Origin: Paraburkholderia sp. BL25I1N1
GTDB taxonomy: Bacteria; Pseudomonadota; Gammaproteobacteria; Burkholderiales; Burkholderiaceae
Length of the DNA stretch: 64,000 bases
Reading direction: 5' to 3'
Assembly: GCF_003002025.1 (NCBI RefSeq)
Contig: NZ_PVZB01000016.1
Coordinates: forward strand, 62,001-126,000
Made by a program: the position numbers and the translations under genes
Part shown: piece after piece, positions 16,506 through 26,093 of the stretch
How the letters are laid out: the number at the start of each line of letters is the position of its first letter
Position numbering within the stretch: the first letter of the stretch is position 1
The notes under the pieces: model-generated
Databases searched by the model: none
Seen by the model: the letters and a program-made list of their open reading frames with translations, nothing else
Told to the model about the DNA's origin: nothing

Positions 16506-17402
16506 TTACTTGTTCGAGAAGATCGTGCGCGCGAGGATGTTCAGTCCCAACACCGCGAGCGTGATCAGGAAGACGCCGGCCCACGCGAGCGATTGCCACT
16601 GCGCGAACGGGCTCATCGCAAACTTGTAGATCGTGACCGGCAGGTTCGCGACCGGCTGGCCCATGTCCATCGAGAAGAACTGATTCGACAGCGCCGTGAA
16701 GAGCAGCGGCGCGGTTTCGCCCGCGATACGCGCCACGCCGAGCAGCACGCCGGTGACGATACCCGCGATGGAAGCCTTCAGCGTGATTGACAGCACCATC
16801 TTCCACTTCGGCGTGCCGAGTGCGAAGGCTGCTTCACGCAGTGCGTTCGGCACCAGTTTCAGCATGTTTTCCGTGGTGCGGATCACGATCGGGATCTGCA
16901 GCAAGGCAAGCGCGAATACGCCGGCCCAGCCGCTGAAGTGGCCCATCTTCGCCACCACCAGCGCATAGACGAACAGGCCGACCACGATCGAGGGCGCCGA
17001 CAACAGAATGTCGTTGATGAAACGCGTGACGCTCGCGAGCCAGCCCTTCTGGCCGTATTCGGCGAGATAGACGCCCGCCAGAATACCGATCGGCGTGCCG
17101 ACGAAAGTCGCGAGTGCGACCAGCATCAGACTGCCGACGATCGCATTGGCGAGACCGCCGCCATCGGTGTTCGGCGGCGGCGTCGATTGCGTGAACAGCT
17201 CGACCGACAAGCCGCCGATACCCAGGCGCAAGGTCGTGTACAGAATCCAGATCAGCCACAGCAGACCGAACGCCATCGCGGCGAGCGACATGGTCAGCGC
17301 AACCGCGTTCTTCATGCGGCGGCGGCCTTGCAGACGCACACGCATTGCTTCGAGCGCGACGGCGTCGTTCGATCCCGGCATATTCAAAGTGGGCTGGCTC
17401 AT
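16506..17402 (-). CDS. pstA: Phosphate ABC transporter permease PstA
   Basis: The 298-residue inner-membrane permease has about six membrane helices. The first is around 32-56 (VALTMSLAAMAFGLLWLIWIL), and the permease signature region around EAAFALGTPKWKMVLSITLKASIAG contacts PstB. It pairs with PstC to form the phosphate channel. Its start codon overlaps the pstC stop by four bases (ATGA type), indicating translational coupling. The polar N-terminus of about 30 residues is typical of beta-proteobacterial members. Confidence 0.95.
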   Translation of the reverse strand: MSQPTLNMPGSNDAVALEAMRVRLQGRRRMKNAVALTMSLAAMAFGLLWLIWILYTTLRLGIGGLSVELFTQSTPPPNTDGGGLANAIVGSLMLVALATFVGTPIGILAGVYLAEYGQKGWLASVTRFINDILLSAPSIVVGLFVYALVVAKMGHFSGWAGVFALALLQIPIVIRTTENMLKLVPNALREAAFALGTPKWKMVLSITLKASIAGIVTGVLLGVARIAGETAPLLFTALSNQFFSMDMGQPVANLPVTIYKFAMSPFAQWQSLAWAGVFLITLAVLGLNILARTIFSNK

Positions 17403-18400
17403 TTCGCGCCCTCCCCTTTTTCGAGGCGAAGCAGCATGACCTTGGAGATCGCCAGCACGATGAAGGTAATCACGAACAGAATGAGGCCGAGTTCCATCAG
17501 CGCCGACGTATGCAGGCCCGGATCCGCTTCGGCGAATTCATTGGCGAGCGCCGACGTGATGCTGTTGCCCGGCGAAAAGAGCGACACGTTGTCGAGCAGA
17601 TTGGTGTTGCCGATCACGAACGTGACAGCCATGGTCTCGCCGAGCGCGCGGCCCAGACCCAGCATCACGCCGCCGATCACGCCGCTCTTCGTAAAGGGCA
17701 GCACGATCTTCCACATTACTTCCCACGTCGTGCAGCCGATGCCGTATGCCGATTCCTTCAGCAGAACCGGCGTGACTTCGAACACGTCGCGCATCACCGA
17801 GGCGATATACGGAATGATCATGATCGCGAGAATCACGCCCGCGCACAGGATGCCGATGCCGATCGGCGCGCCCTGAAACAACGCACCGACAAACGGAATG
17901 CCGCCGAGCACGACGCCGAGCGGTTTTTCGAAGTACGTCGCGAAGATCGGCGCGAACACCAGCAGACCCCACATGCCGTACACGATCGACGGAATCGCGG
18001 CGAGCAGTTCGATCGCGATGCCGAGCGGGCGGCGCAGCCACGCGGGCGCGAGTTCGGTCAGGAAAAGCGCGATGCCGAAGCTGACGGGCACCGCGATGAT
18101 GAGTGCAATGATCGAGGTGGCGATCGTGCCATAGATCGGCACCAGGGCGCCGAATTGCTTGCTGGGTGGATCCCAGTCGGCGGTCCACAGGAAGCTGAGG
18201 CCAAATTGCTTGATCGACGGCATGGACGCGACGATCAGCGAGACGATGATGCCGCCGAGCAGCAGCAAAGTGATGATGGCGGCGAAGCGCGCGAGACCGC
18301 CGAAGATCACGTCGCCGGCGCGGCTGGGCGCTTTCTGCTGCGACGCGCTGCCGGGCGGGGTCGACCTGCTCGCGCCGGGCGCTAATTGGATATCGGACAT
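17399..18400 (-). CDS. pstC: Phosphate ABC transporter permease PstC
   Basis: The 333-residue permease has a first membrane helix at about 32-58 (FAAIITLLLLGGIIVSLIVASM), a periplasmic stretch with FLWTADWDPPSKQFGAL, then five more helices. The EAA-like loop KESAYGIGCTTWEVMWKIVLPFTKSG docks to PstB. ATG 18400 is preferred over 18439, because the residues between are not conserved and a short CAGG site lies before 18400. It is separated from pstS by 160 bases that contain a strong hairpin. Confidence 0.94.
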   Translation of the reverse strand: MSDIQLAPGASRSTPPGSASQQKAPSRAGDVIFGGLARFAAIITLLLLGGIIVSLIVASMPSIKQFGLSFLWTADWDPPSKQFGALVPIYGTIATSIIALIIAVPVSFGIALFLTELAPAWLRRPLGIAIELLAAIPSIVYGMWGLLVFAPIFATYFEKPLGVVLGGIPFVGALFQGAPIGIGILCAGVILAIMIIPYIASVMRDVFEVTPVLLKESAYGIGCTTWEVMWKIVLPFTKSGVIGGVMLGLGRALGETMAVTFVIGNTNLLDNVSLFSPGNSITSALANEFAEADPGLHTSALMELGLILFVITFIVLAISKVMLLRLEKGEGAK

Positions 18401-18473
18401 GAGAGCCTGATGGACCTGTTTCCAGTTGCCGTACGACACGTGTCATGCGGCCGGTAATGCCGGGGGTTAAAGC

Positions 18474-18505
18474 CATTGGCCGTCCTCACAGGAGGACGGC
18501 CAATG
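18474..18505 (-). other. 14-bp perfect hairpin between pstS and pstC
   Basis: Arms at 18474-18487 and 18492-18505 pair exactly with a four-base loop. No T-run follows on the minus strand. In other periplasmic-binding-protein operons such hairpins protect the upstream mRNA, giving more binding protein than permease. That role is inferred here. Confidence 0.6.
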
Positions 18506-18560
18506 TGTTACGTACTGCCGATGCCGGGCGCTTTGCTCATTGCCGCACCCGTTGCTTCGC

Positions 18561-19592
18561 TTACTCGGCGATTGCCTTGCCCGAAGCGTCCTTCACCTTC
18601 GCCTTCCATTGCGTGCGGATTTCCGCCACGACCGAATCCGGCAGCGAGATGTAGTCCAGATCGTTTGCGGCTTGCGTGCCGTTCTTGAACGCCCAGTCGA
18701 AGAACTTCAGCGTTTCTGCGCCTTGCGCCGGCTTGTCCTGCGCCGTGTGCAACAGCACGAAGGTCGCGCCGACGATCGGCCATGCGTTCTTGCCCGGCTC
18801 GTTCGTCAGGATCTGATAGAACGACTTCGACCAGTCCGCGCCTGCTGCCGCTGCCTTGAAGGTCTCCGTCTTCGGCTCGACAACCGTGCCCGTCGAGTTC
18901 TTCAGCGCGACATACGTCATGTGGTTCTGCTTCGCGTACGCCCATTCCACGTAGCCGATTGCGCCCGGCAGACGTTGCACGAAGGCCGCGACGCCGTCGT
19001 TGCCTTTGCCGCCCGTGCCCGTCGGCCAGTTGACCGTGGAACCTTCACCGACCTTCGACTTCCAGTCTGCGTTGACCTTCGACAGATAGTTCGTCCAGAT
19101 GAAGCTGGTGCCCGAACCATCGGCGCGGCGAACCACGGCGATGTCGGTATCCGGCAGCTTGACCTTCGGGTTCAGCGCAACGATCGCCGGATCGTTCCAC
19201 TTCTTGATCCTGCCCAGATAGATGTCGCCGAGCACTTCGCCCGACAGCGTCAGTTCAGCCGGCTTGACGCCCGGCACATTGACGACCGGCACCACGCCGC
19301 CGACCACCGTCGGGAACTGGAACAGGCCTTCCTTGGCGAGTTCGTCGTCCTTCAGCGGAGCGTCCGAACCGGCGAAGTCGACGGTCTTCGCGACGATCTG
19401 CTTCACGCCGCCCGACGAGCCGATGCCTTGATAGTTAACCTTGCCGCCGCCCGACTTCTGATACGAGTCGGCCCACTTCGTGTAGATCGGTGCTGCGAAG
19501 GTGCTGCCCGCGCCGGTGATGTCTGCGGCTTGCGCTGCGATCGCGAAAAGCGCGCCAGCGACGCCAGCGAACACGGTTTGCATCAATTTCAT
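18561..19592 (-). CDS. pstS: Phosphate-binding periplasmic protein PstS
   Basis: The 343-residue protein begins with a signal peptide (MKLMQTVFAGVAGALFAIAAQA, cleavage after about residue 23 before ADITGAG). The mature part has the PstS phosphate-binding segments AGSTFAAPIYTKW, GIGSSGGVKQI, FAGSDAPL and VVRRADGSGTSFIWTNYLS. It captures phosphate in the periplasm and delivers it to PstCA. ATG 19592 has an exact GGAGG site six bases upstream; a longer frame to 19724 crosses the Pho boxes and is rejected. It is the first gene of the pst-pho cluster. Confidence 0.96.
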   Translation of the reverse strand: MKLMQTVFAGVAGALFAIAAQAADITGAGSTFAAPIYTKWADSYQKSGGGKVNYQGIGSSGGVKQIVAKTVDFAGSDAPLKDDELAKEGLFQFPTVVGGVVPVVNVPGVKPAELTLSGEVLGDIYLGRIKKWNDPAIVALNPKVKLPDTDIAVVRRADGSGTSFIWTNYLSKVNADWKSKVGEGSTVNWPTGTGGKGNDGVAAFVQRLPGAIGYVEWAYAKQNHMTYVALKNSTGTVVEPKTETFKAAAAGADWSKSFYQILTNEPGKNAWPIVGATFVLLHTAQDKPAQGAETLKFFDWAFKNGTQAANDLDYISLPDSVVAEIRTQWKAKVKDASGKAIAE

Positions 19593-20131
19593 GAGACCTC
19601 CAAAGGTGTGAGCGGTGTGAGCGTGTAAGACGAACACCGCGAAGCTTAGGGTCTCTTTGTGACAGTAACGTGACTTAACGTGAAACGGATGTGACAGTAA
19701 GATTACACGACTGAAAGCCGACAAGTCAGGGAAAACCTGATCTTCCGGCGAAAGTCGTGACGTTCTCTAGATTAGGCGAAGAAAGATGGGGCGCGAACGT
19801 TTGCGAGTGCGTGTTCGCGAAAAAATATGCGGTGTGGGTCGTGCGGCAATGGGCCGCGGGTGGGAGGGTAGTTCGAGCGTGGCTATGAGCGTTGGGAATG
19901 GATTTTGATTTTGTGTTTTTCGGCGCTAACCCACTTTGCGATGTGCCTTTTGCGCGGTTCGCTAACTGAGTCGGCAACGCGTGTCACGTGGGGTGTGACG
20001 CGCTGTGGTCAATTGACGCAAGTTGACGCGTGGTGATTGCGGAGCCGAACGCAGACTAAGCGCAGCGAGCGAGGGCGTCAGGACACGATGCGCATCGTCC
20101 CAACGTCCTTGCCGCCGCAAGCGCGTGTGGC
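19593..20131. other. pstS upstream region
   Basis: These 539 bases separate glmM from pstS and contain no convincing gene. The pstS control elements occupy 19643-19697. The rest (19700-20131) is mixed sequence with one short palindrome GATGCGCATC near 20089 and no T-tracted terminator after glmM. Confidence 0.5.
19643..19697 (-). promoter_or_regulatory. PhoB box array and promoter of the pst operon
   Basis: On the minus strand CTGTCAC half-sites occur at 19691-19697 and 19659-19665, with AAGTCAC at 19670-19676 between them. The 19659 and 19670 sites are spaced 11 bp apart. Ten bases beyond the last half-site is TAAGCT (19643-19648), a fair -10 element. PhoB replaces a -35 in this class of promoter, and none is seen. 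Confidence 0.8.
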
Positions 20132-21490
20132 TTACGCCGTAGCCTCTTTGACCGCGCCGGCAATCGATTCCGCATGAAGAAGTGCGTCGGCGGCACTTTC
20201 CGCTTCCACCATCACGCGCAGCACCGGCTCCGTGCCGGACGCACGGATCAGCACACGGCCGCGGCCGTTCAGCGCGCTTTCCGCCTTGGCAATGGCGCGG
20301 CGGATTACGTCGCTACTCTTCCAGTCCGCGCCAGGCTTCATGCGCACGTTGATCAGCTTCTGCGGGAACAGCGTGACGCCGTCGAGCAGGTCGGCGAGCG
20401 TTTTCTCGCTGCGCTTCATGGCTGCCAGCACCAGCAACGCCGAGACGATGCCGTCGCCCGTGGAATGCCGATCGAGCGAAAGAATATGGCCGGAGCCCTC
20501 GGCTCCCAGTTGCCAGCCGTGTTCGCGCAACTGCTCGAGCACGTAGCGATCGCCGACCGCCGCGCGCACGAACTTCACGCCGGCTTCCTGCAACGCCACT
20601 TCCACCGCCATATTGGTCATCAGGGTGCCGACTGCGCCGTCCACTTTGCCGTCGGTCGCGACACGGTCCTTGACCAGGATGTAGAGCAGTTCGTCGCCGT
20701 TGTAGAGACGCCCTGCCGCGTCGACCATCTGCAGACGGTCGGCGTCGCCATCGAGCGCGATGCCCAGATCCGCATGATTCGCGCGCACGGCGCGCACCAG
20801 CGCATCCGGCGCGGTCGCGCCGACACCGTCGTTGATGTTGAAGCCGTTCGGCGCGACGCCGATCGGAATCACTTCGGCGCCGAGTTCGTGGAACACGTGC
20901 GGCGCGACGTCATACGCAGCGCCATGCGCGCAGTCGACCACCAGCTTCAGGCCGTGCAGGTCGAATGCCGCCGGGAACGTGCTCTTGCAGAACTCGATGT
21001 AGCGGCCCGCCGCGTCGTCGAGACGCCGCGCCTTGCCGAGTTGCTCGGATGCCGCGCAGGCGAGCGGCAGATCGAGTTGCTCCTCGATCTGCGCTTCCAC
21101 TTCGTCCGGCAACTTGTTGCCGTCGGCGGAGAAAAATTTGATGCCGTTGTCGTAGTACGGGTTATGCGATGCACTGATCACCACGCCCGCGGCGAGCCGC
21201 AACGCGCGCGTCAGGTAGGCGATGCCGGGAGTCGGCATCGGACCGGCCAGCATCACGTCCACACCCGCTGCGGAGAAACCTGACTCGAGCGCGGCTTCGA
21301 GCATGTAGCCCGACACCCGCGTGTCTTTGCCGATCAACACGGTTGGCCGCGTGCCACTTTTGGCCCAGCGGTCCGCGCCTGCCAACACCTTGCCGGCCGC
21401 GTAGCCGAGCCGCAATACAAACTCCGGCGTGATCGGTCCTTCGCCGACTTTGCCCCGAATGCCGTCCGTTCCGAAATAACGACGTGCCAT
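20132..21490 (-). CDS. glmM: Phosphoglucosamine mutase
   Basis: The 452-residue enzyme converts glucosamine-6-phosphate to glucosamine-1-phosphate for peptidoglycan and lipopolysaccharide precursors. It begins ARRYFGTDGIRG, has the phosphoserine loop ISASHNPYYDNG (active serine about 108), the metal loop DGDADR, the sugar loop EGSGH and the phosphate loop RASGTEPVLRVMVE. The length equals that of family members. It lies 28 bases after folP on the same strand, the common folP-glmM pair. Confidence 0.96.
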   Translation of the reverse strand: MARRYFGTDGIRGKVGEGPITPEFVLRLGYAAGKVLAGADRWAKSGTRPTVLIGKDTRVSGYMLEAALESGFSAAGVDVMLAGPMPTPGIAYLTRALRLAAGVVISASHNPYYDNGIKFFSADGNKLPDEVEAQIEEQLDLPLACAASEQLGKARRLDDAAGRYIEFCKSTFPAAFDLHGLKLVVDCAHGAAYDVAPHVFHELGAEVIPIGVAPNGFNINDGVGATAPDALVRAVRANHADLGIALDGDADRLQMVDAAGRLYNGDELLYILVKDRVATDGKVDGAVGTLMTNMAVEVALQEAGVKFVRAAVGDRYVLEQLREHGWQLGAEGSGHILSLDRHSTGDGIVSALLVLAAMKRSEKTLADLLDGVTLFPQKLINVRMKPGADWKSSDVIRRAIAKAESALNGRGRVLIRASGTEPVLRVMVEAESAADALLHAESIAGAVKEATA

Positions 21491-21518
21491 GTTTTATCTT
21501 CCTCCTTGGCTTGTGGGT

Positions 21519-22433
21519 TCAACCGCGCGCGCGGCTGTGCTTCGCCGCGTCGCGCATGGCTGCCCATACTTTCAATGCATCTACAGTTTGCGCGACGTCG
21601 TGTACACGCAGAATCGCAGCGCCCCGTTCAGCGGCGCACACGGCCGCCGCAATACTCCCCGCGACGCGTTCCGGCGCCGGGCGTTCCACCACCGCGCCGA
21701 CCATCGACTTGCGCGACATGCCGGCAAGAATGGGATATGGCGGCTCAGCTCGCGGCGCCGTGTCCGGCAGATGCGCGAGCAGCGTGTAATTATGCTCGAC
21801 TACGGTCTTGCCGAAGCCGAAACCTGGGTCCACGCTGATACGAGCACGCGCAATGCCCGCCTGCTTGAGCGCCGCGACCCGCTCCTCGAGAAAATCGCGA
21901 ACCTCGCTCACCACATCGTCATAGGCGGGCTCACCGACCTGCATGGTCTGCGGCTCGCCGAGCATGTGCATGACGCACACGCCACATTGACTGTCGCGCA
22001 CCGCGTCGATTGCGCCCGGCATGCGGAAGCCCCAGATGTCGTTGATCAGATCGGCGCCGGCGGCCAGCGTATGGCGCATCACTTCAGGCTTGTAGGTGTC
22101 GATCGACAACGGCACATTCGCGCCACGCAGTTGCTCGACGAGCGGGATCACCCGCTCCAGTTCTTCGTCGAGCGACACCGGCGGCGCGCCCGGACGCGTC
22201 GATTCGCCGCCGATATCGATAATGTCGGCGCCGTCGAGCATCATACGCTCGGCCTGGCGCAACGCATCGCCGCGCATTGCGTATTTGCCGCCGTCGGAAA
22301 ATGAATCGGGAGTGACGTTCAGAATGCCCATGACCAACGGGCGTTCAAAGGTCAGCTTGAAGCGGCCGCACTGCAGCGGCTCGGGAATAGACAAAAAAGG
22401 GAATTCGACTTTCGACACGTGGAAGTGCTTCAT
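21519..22433 (-). CDS. folP: Dihydropteroate synthase
   Basis: The 304-residue TIM-barrel enzyme joins para-aminobenzoate and dihydropterin pyrophosphate in folate synthesis and is the sulfonamide target. Signatures are MGILNVTPDSFSDGG, DIGGESTRPGA, SIDTYKPEV, NDIWGF, DPGFGFGKT and GMSRKSMVG. ATG 22433 (MKHFHVSKVEF) is chosen; the longer frame to 22484 runs through the ftsH terminator. The first 25 residues before the barrel are somewhat longer than in E. coli. Confidence 0.95.
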   Translation of the reverse strand: MKHFHVSKVEFPFLSIPEPLQCGRFKLTFERPLVMGILNVTPDSFSDGGKYAMRGDALRQAERMMLDGADIIDIGGESTRPGAPPVSLDEELERVIPLVEQLRGANVPLSIDTYKPEVMRHTLAAGADLINDIWGFRMPGAIDAVRDSQCGVCVMHMLGEPQTMQVGEPAYDDVVSEVRDFLEERVAALKQAGIARARISVDPGFGFGKTVVEHNYTLLAHLPDTAPRAEPPYPILAGMSRKSMVGAVVERPAPERVAGSIAAAVCAAERGAAILRVHDVAQTVDALKVWAAMRDAAKHSRARG

Positions 22434-22437
22434 GCAA

Positions 22438-22481
22438 ACGGATAAATGCAAAACGGGCCGGTGTGAAAACACACCGGCCCG
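22438..22481 (-). terminator. Terminator after ftsH
   Basis: The minus-strand stem CGGGCCGGTGTG paired across AAAA/TTTT (22454-22481) is followed by TTTTGCATTT. It separates ftsH from folP transcription. Confidence 0.8.
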
Positions 22482-22501
22482 CACTTTCTACTGGTCGCCT
22501 A

Positions 22502-24391
22502 TCAGGCCGGCGCGGTTGCGCTGCCCGGTTTGACCTCGGTGCCCGGGCTACCGCCCGACGAGGCGTCGGTTGCCGACGGCGGCGAGCTCTTCGGCGAACG
22601 CGGCGGACGGCCTGCCATGATGTCGTTGATCTGATCGGCGTCGATCGTTTCCCACTCCATCAGCGCGGCGGTCATCGCTTCGACCTTGTCGCGGTTCTCG
22701 TCCAGCAGGCGCTTCGCGAGATTGTATTGCTCGTCCAGCACGCGACGAATTTCGGCATCGACCTTCTGCTGCGTCGCTTCCGAAATGGTGCGCGTAAAGC
22801 CGCGGCCAAACGGCGTGGCGTCGTTTTCGTCGTCGACGTAGACCATCGGTCCAAGTGCGTCCGTCATGCCGAAGCGGGCCACCATGGCGCGCGCGGTTTG
22901 CGTGGCCTTGTTGAAGTCGTCCGACGCGCCGGTGCTGAGCAGGTTCAGGAACAACTCTTCCGCGACGCGGCCACCGAACAGGATCGCCAGGCGATCCAGC
23001 AGGTAGTCCTTCGAATACGTTTCGTTGTCATGCTCCGGCAACTGCCAGGTCACACCCAACGCGCGGCCACGCGGAATAATCGTGACCTTGTGCACCGGAT
23101 CGGCCTTCGGCAACAGCTTGGCGATCACCGCATGGCCCGACTCGTGGTAAGCCGTAGCACGCTTCGATTCTTCGCGGATCACAGCCGACTTGCGCTCCGG
23201 ACCCATGAAGATCTTGTCTTTCGCGTCTTCGAAGTCGTTCATTTCAACGATGCGCTTGCCGCGGCGAGCCGCAAACAAAGCGGCTTCGTTCACGAGGTTC
23301 GCCAGATCGGCGCCCGAGAAGCCCGGCGTGCCGCGTGCGATCACCGCTGCATCGACGTCGTTCGAAATCGGCACCTTGCGCAGGTGAACCTTCATGATGT
23401 GCTCGCGGCCGCGAATGTCCGGCAGACCGACGTACACCTGACGGTCGAAACGGCCCGGACGCAGCAGCGCCTTGTCGAGCACGTCCGAGCGGTTCGTTGC
23501 GGCGATCACGATCACGCCCGAGTTCGCTTCGAAGCCGTCCATCTCGACCAGCATCTGGTTCAACGTCTGCTCGCGTTCGTCATTACCGCCGCCCATGCCG
23601 GCGCCGCGATGACGACCGACCGCGTCGATTTCGTCGATGAACACGATGCAAGGCGCATGCTTCTTGGCCTGCTCGAACATGTCGCGCACACGAGCCGCGC
23701 CGACACCGACGAACATTTCGACGAAGTCCGAACCCGAGATGCTGAAGAACGGCACTTTCGCTTCACCCGCGATAGCACGCGCCAACAGCGTCTTACCGGT
23801 TCCCGGCGGCCCAACCAGCAGCACGCCGCGCGGAATGCGTCCGCCCAGCTTCTGAAACTTCTGCGGATCGCGCAGGAAGTCGACCAGTTCGGAGACTTCT
23901 TCCTTGGCTTCGTCGCAACCGGCGACGTCGGTGAAATTGATTGCGTTGTTGTTTTCGTCGATCAGACGTGCACGGGATTTGCCGAACGAGAACGCACCAC
24001 CTTTCCCGCCCCCCTGCATCTGTCGCATCATGTAGAACCAGAAGCCGATGATCAGGATCGTCGGTCCGAGGTAGTACAGCGCGGACACCAGCGCATTGGG
24101 TTCGTCATCAGCCTTGCCGCTCACCTGAACGCCATACTTCATCAGATCGCCGACCATCCAGATGTCGCCGGGCGACACGATCTGGTACTTCTGGCCGTCT
24201 GCTGGAGTGACCGTGAGGTTCCGCCCCTGGACAATGACGTTCTTGACTTTGCCGTTCTTCGCGTCGTCCATGAACTGCGAATAGGAAACGCCTTCCTGGA
24301 CACGGGGCTTGTCGAACTGCTTGAACACCGTAAACAGCACCAGTGCGATAACCAGCCACACTGCTGCTTTCGAAAACATATTGTTGTTCAA
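22502..24391 (-). CDS. ftsH: ATP-dependent zinc metalloprotease FtsH
   Basis: The 629-residue membrane protease degrades damaged membrane proteins and regulators such as LpxC. It has membrane helices at about 6-24 and 100-120, the AAA domain with Walker A GPPGTGKT, Walker B IVFIDEID and the pore loop MFVGVGAARVR, the second region of homology NRSDVLDKALLRPGRFDRQV, and zinc site HESGH. The C-terminus ends in a Pro/Ser-rich tail of about 40 residues (RPPRSPKSSPPS). It follows rlmE by about 190 bases, as in many proteobacteria. Confidence 0.97.
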   Translation of the reverse strand: MNNNMFSKAAVWLVIALVLFTVFKQFDKPRVQEGVSYSQFMDDAKNGKVKNVIVQGRNLTVTPADGQKYQIVSPGDIWMVGDLMKYGVQVSGKADDEPNALVSALYYLGPTILIIGFWFYMMRQMQGGGKGGAFSFGKSRARLIDENNNAINFTDVAGCDEAKEEVSELVDFLRDPQKFQKLGGRIPRGVLLVGPPGTGKTLLARAIAGEAKVPFFSISGSDFVEMFVGVGAARVRDMFEQAKKHAPCIVFIDEIDAVGRHRGAGMGGGNDEREQTLNQMLVEMDGFEANSGVIVIAATNRSDVLDKALLRPGRFDRQVYVGLPDIRGREHIMKVHLRKVPISNDVDAAVIARGTPGFSGADLANLVNEAALFAARRGKRIVEMNDFEDAKDKIFMGPERKSAVIREESKRATAYHESGHAVIAKLLPKADPVHKVTIIPRGRALGVTWQLPEHDNETYSKDYLLDRLAILFGGRVAEELFLNLLSTGASDDFNKATQTARAMVARFGMTDALGPMVYVDDENDATPFGRGFTRTISEATQQKVDAEIRRVLDEQYNLAKRLLDENRDKVEAMTAALMEWETIDADQINDIMAGRPPRSPKSSPPSATDASSGGSPGTEVKPGSATAPA

Positions 24392-24579
24392 AGCACCACT
24401 CCTTCACTTAGACGGGCGCCTATATTTGCCTTGCGGCACCACGAAAGCATTCTAATCCAGTCCGCAGACCCCTGCCATAAGGTTTCACTACCACAGAAAT
24501 AGGACAGCGGGTCAGTGCCGCACCCATTTCCGAGGCCATGATCGCATTATCGGCAGATGCGGAACCGTCCTGCAGCGTC

Positions 24580-25242
24580 CTATGCGGGCCGCTTGAGATG
24601 CTTACCCAAAATAAACGTTTCTGACGATTTGTCCCGCGACGCTTTCGGCTTACGGGCCGCCACCACCTTAAATTGATGCTTGAACTTTTCGACAATCTGG
24701 CTGTAACCGCTGCCGTGAAAGCATTTGACTAAAAGGGCACCATCCTGCTTGAGGTGATTTTGTGAGAATTCCAGCGCGAGATCGCACAGATGCTCGATTC
24801 GCGCGGCATCCGCCACCGCCACTCCCGACAGGTTGGGCGCCATATCCGAAATTACAAGATCAACCTGGCGTTCGCCGACCAATTCTTCCAGTTGACCGAC
24901 CACGCTGTCTTCGCGGAAGTCGCCCTGAATAAAAGTGACGTCGGCAATCGGCTCCATCGGCAGGATGTCCAGCGCGATGATCGTGCCGTCGATGCCACCT
25001 TCGCGCTCGGCGTCGCGCTGCGAACCCTTGGCAAGCTTGTTACGCGCGTACTGACTCCAACTGCCGGGCACCGAACCGAGATCGACGATCACCTGGCCGG
25101 GACGGATCAGCTTGTCCTGTTCGTCGATTTCCTTGAGCTTGTAGGCCGCGCGGGCACGATAGCCCTCCCGCTGCGCCATTTTTACGTACGGGTCGTTGAT
25201 GTGATCATGCAACCACGCCGTGTTGAATTTGTTTTTTGCCAT
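24580..25242 (-). CDS. rlmE: 23S rRNA 2'-O-ribose U2552 methyltransferase
   Basis: The 220-residue enzyme methylates U2552 of 23S rRNA using S-adenosylmethionine. It shows YRARAAYKLKEID with the catalytic lysine, the motif I segment VDLGSVPGSWSQYA, DILPMEPIADV, LVISDMAPNLSGV with the catalytic aspartate, and LLVKCFHGSGY. ATG 25242 (MAKNKFN) is chosen; the longer frame to 25317 is not conserved. It diverges from yhbY across about 180 bases. Confidence 0.95.
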   Translation of the reverse strand: MAKNKFNTAWLHDHINDPYVKMAQREGYRARAAYKLKEIDEQDKLIRPGQVIVDLGSVPGSWSQYARNKLAKGSQRDAEREGGIDGTIIALDILPMEPIADVTFIQGDFREDSVVGQLEELVGERQVDLVISDMAPNLSGVAVADAARIEHLCDLALEFSQNHLKQDGALLVKCFHGSGYSQIVEKFKHQFKVVAARKPKASRDKSSETFILGKHLKRPA

Positions 25243-25425
25243 TAAGCGTTGAACTCTTGCTGCGTTATGACACGCTTTAGGGGATAATACGCGGTTAATT
25301 CGCGCGGACGCCGCCAAAACTGGCAGTCATCCGCGATTCTGTTGTTCTGACGCGCCGCCCTGCCCTATTAGCCGAATCTCTCGGAAATGCAGGTGCCGCC
25401 ATTTTAGTCGAGTCTCCCACTTTCC

Positions 25426-25953
25426 ATGCCCGCCCTCAAAGTCTCTTCCGACCAACGCGCCGAGTTGCGCTCCCAGGCACATGCGCTCAAACCGGTCGTG
25501 CTCGTCGGCGCCGAAGGCTTGACCGACGCTGTGCTCTCCGAGATCAAGGTCCACCTTGGCGCTCATCAGCTCATCAAAATCCGCGTGTTCGGTGACGAAC
25601 GCGAAGAGCGCATCGCGATCTATGAAGAAATCTGTGACAAGCTGAACGCCGCGCCGATCCAGCATATCGGCAAGCTGCTGGTGATCTGGAAACCGGAAGC
25701 CGCCCAACCGGCCGTGAAGACCAAACGCGGAGCCCTGCCGAGCGCCCGCGAAGCCGCGGTGGAAGCCAAACCGGGTAAGGGCCGCGCGCCGCGCGTCGTG
25801 ACCGTGGTGAAGCCCAGCGAAATCCCGATGCGCAAACCCAAGGCCAAAGCCGTCGTGGTGCGTGGCAATGAACGCGTGACGCAAGGCGGCAACATCAAGC
25901 GCGCCAAGAAACGCCAGGCCAGTGCGAAGCGCTCGCATCAGTCGTCGAAATAA
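25426..25953 (+). CDS. yhbY: YhbY-family (CRM domain) RNA-binding protein
   Basis: Residues 1-95 form a CRM domain: SSDQRAELRSQAHALKPVVLVGAEGLTDAVLSEI, with the GxxG loop, and HQLIKIRVFGDERE. E. coli YhbY associates with pre-50S ribosomal particles. This product has 175 residues, nearly twice the usual length, because a Lys/Arg/Ala-rich tail follows (100-175, ending KRAKKRQASAKRSHQSSK). The tail should be disordered and could add rRNA affinity. The gene diverges from rlmE, another ribosome maturation gene. Confidence 0.9.
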   Translation: MPALKVSSDQRAELRSQAHALKPVVLVGAEGLTDAVLSEIKVHLGAHQLIKIRVFGDEREERIAIYEEICDKLNAAPIQHIGKLLVIWKPEAAQPAVKTKRGALPSAREAAVEAKPGKGRAPRVVTVVKPSEIPMRKPKAKAVVVRGNERVTQGGNIKRAKKRQASAKRSHQSSK

Positions 25954-26093
25954 GCGAATGATGAAAGGTGCGGGCGGCGTCCGCACCTCGATGCAGGCGG
26001 CTTGATCACGACTTCAAAACTTGAGATCGTTCAGCAAGCTCGCCGCGTTCTGGTTTGCATACTCAGCGGCTGAAAGCACCATGGCCGCCGGTG

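Noticed and set aside
20085..20105. Terminator after glmM
   Set aside because: Only a short GATGCGCATC palindrome with no T-run.
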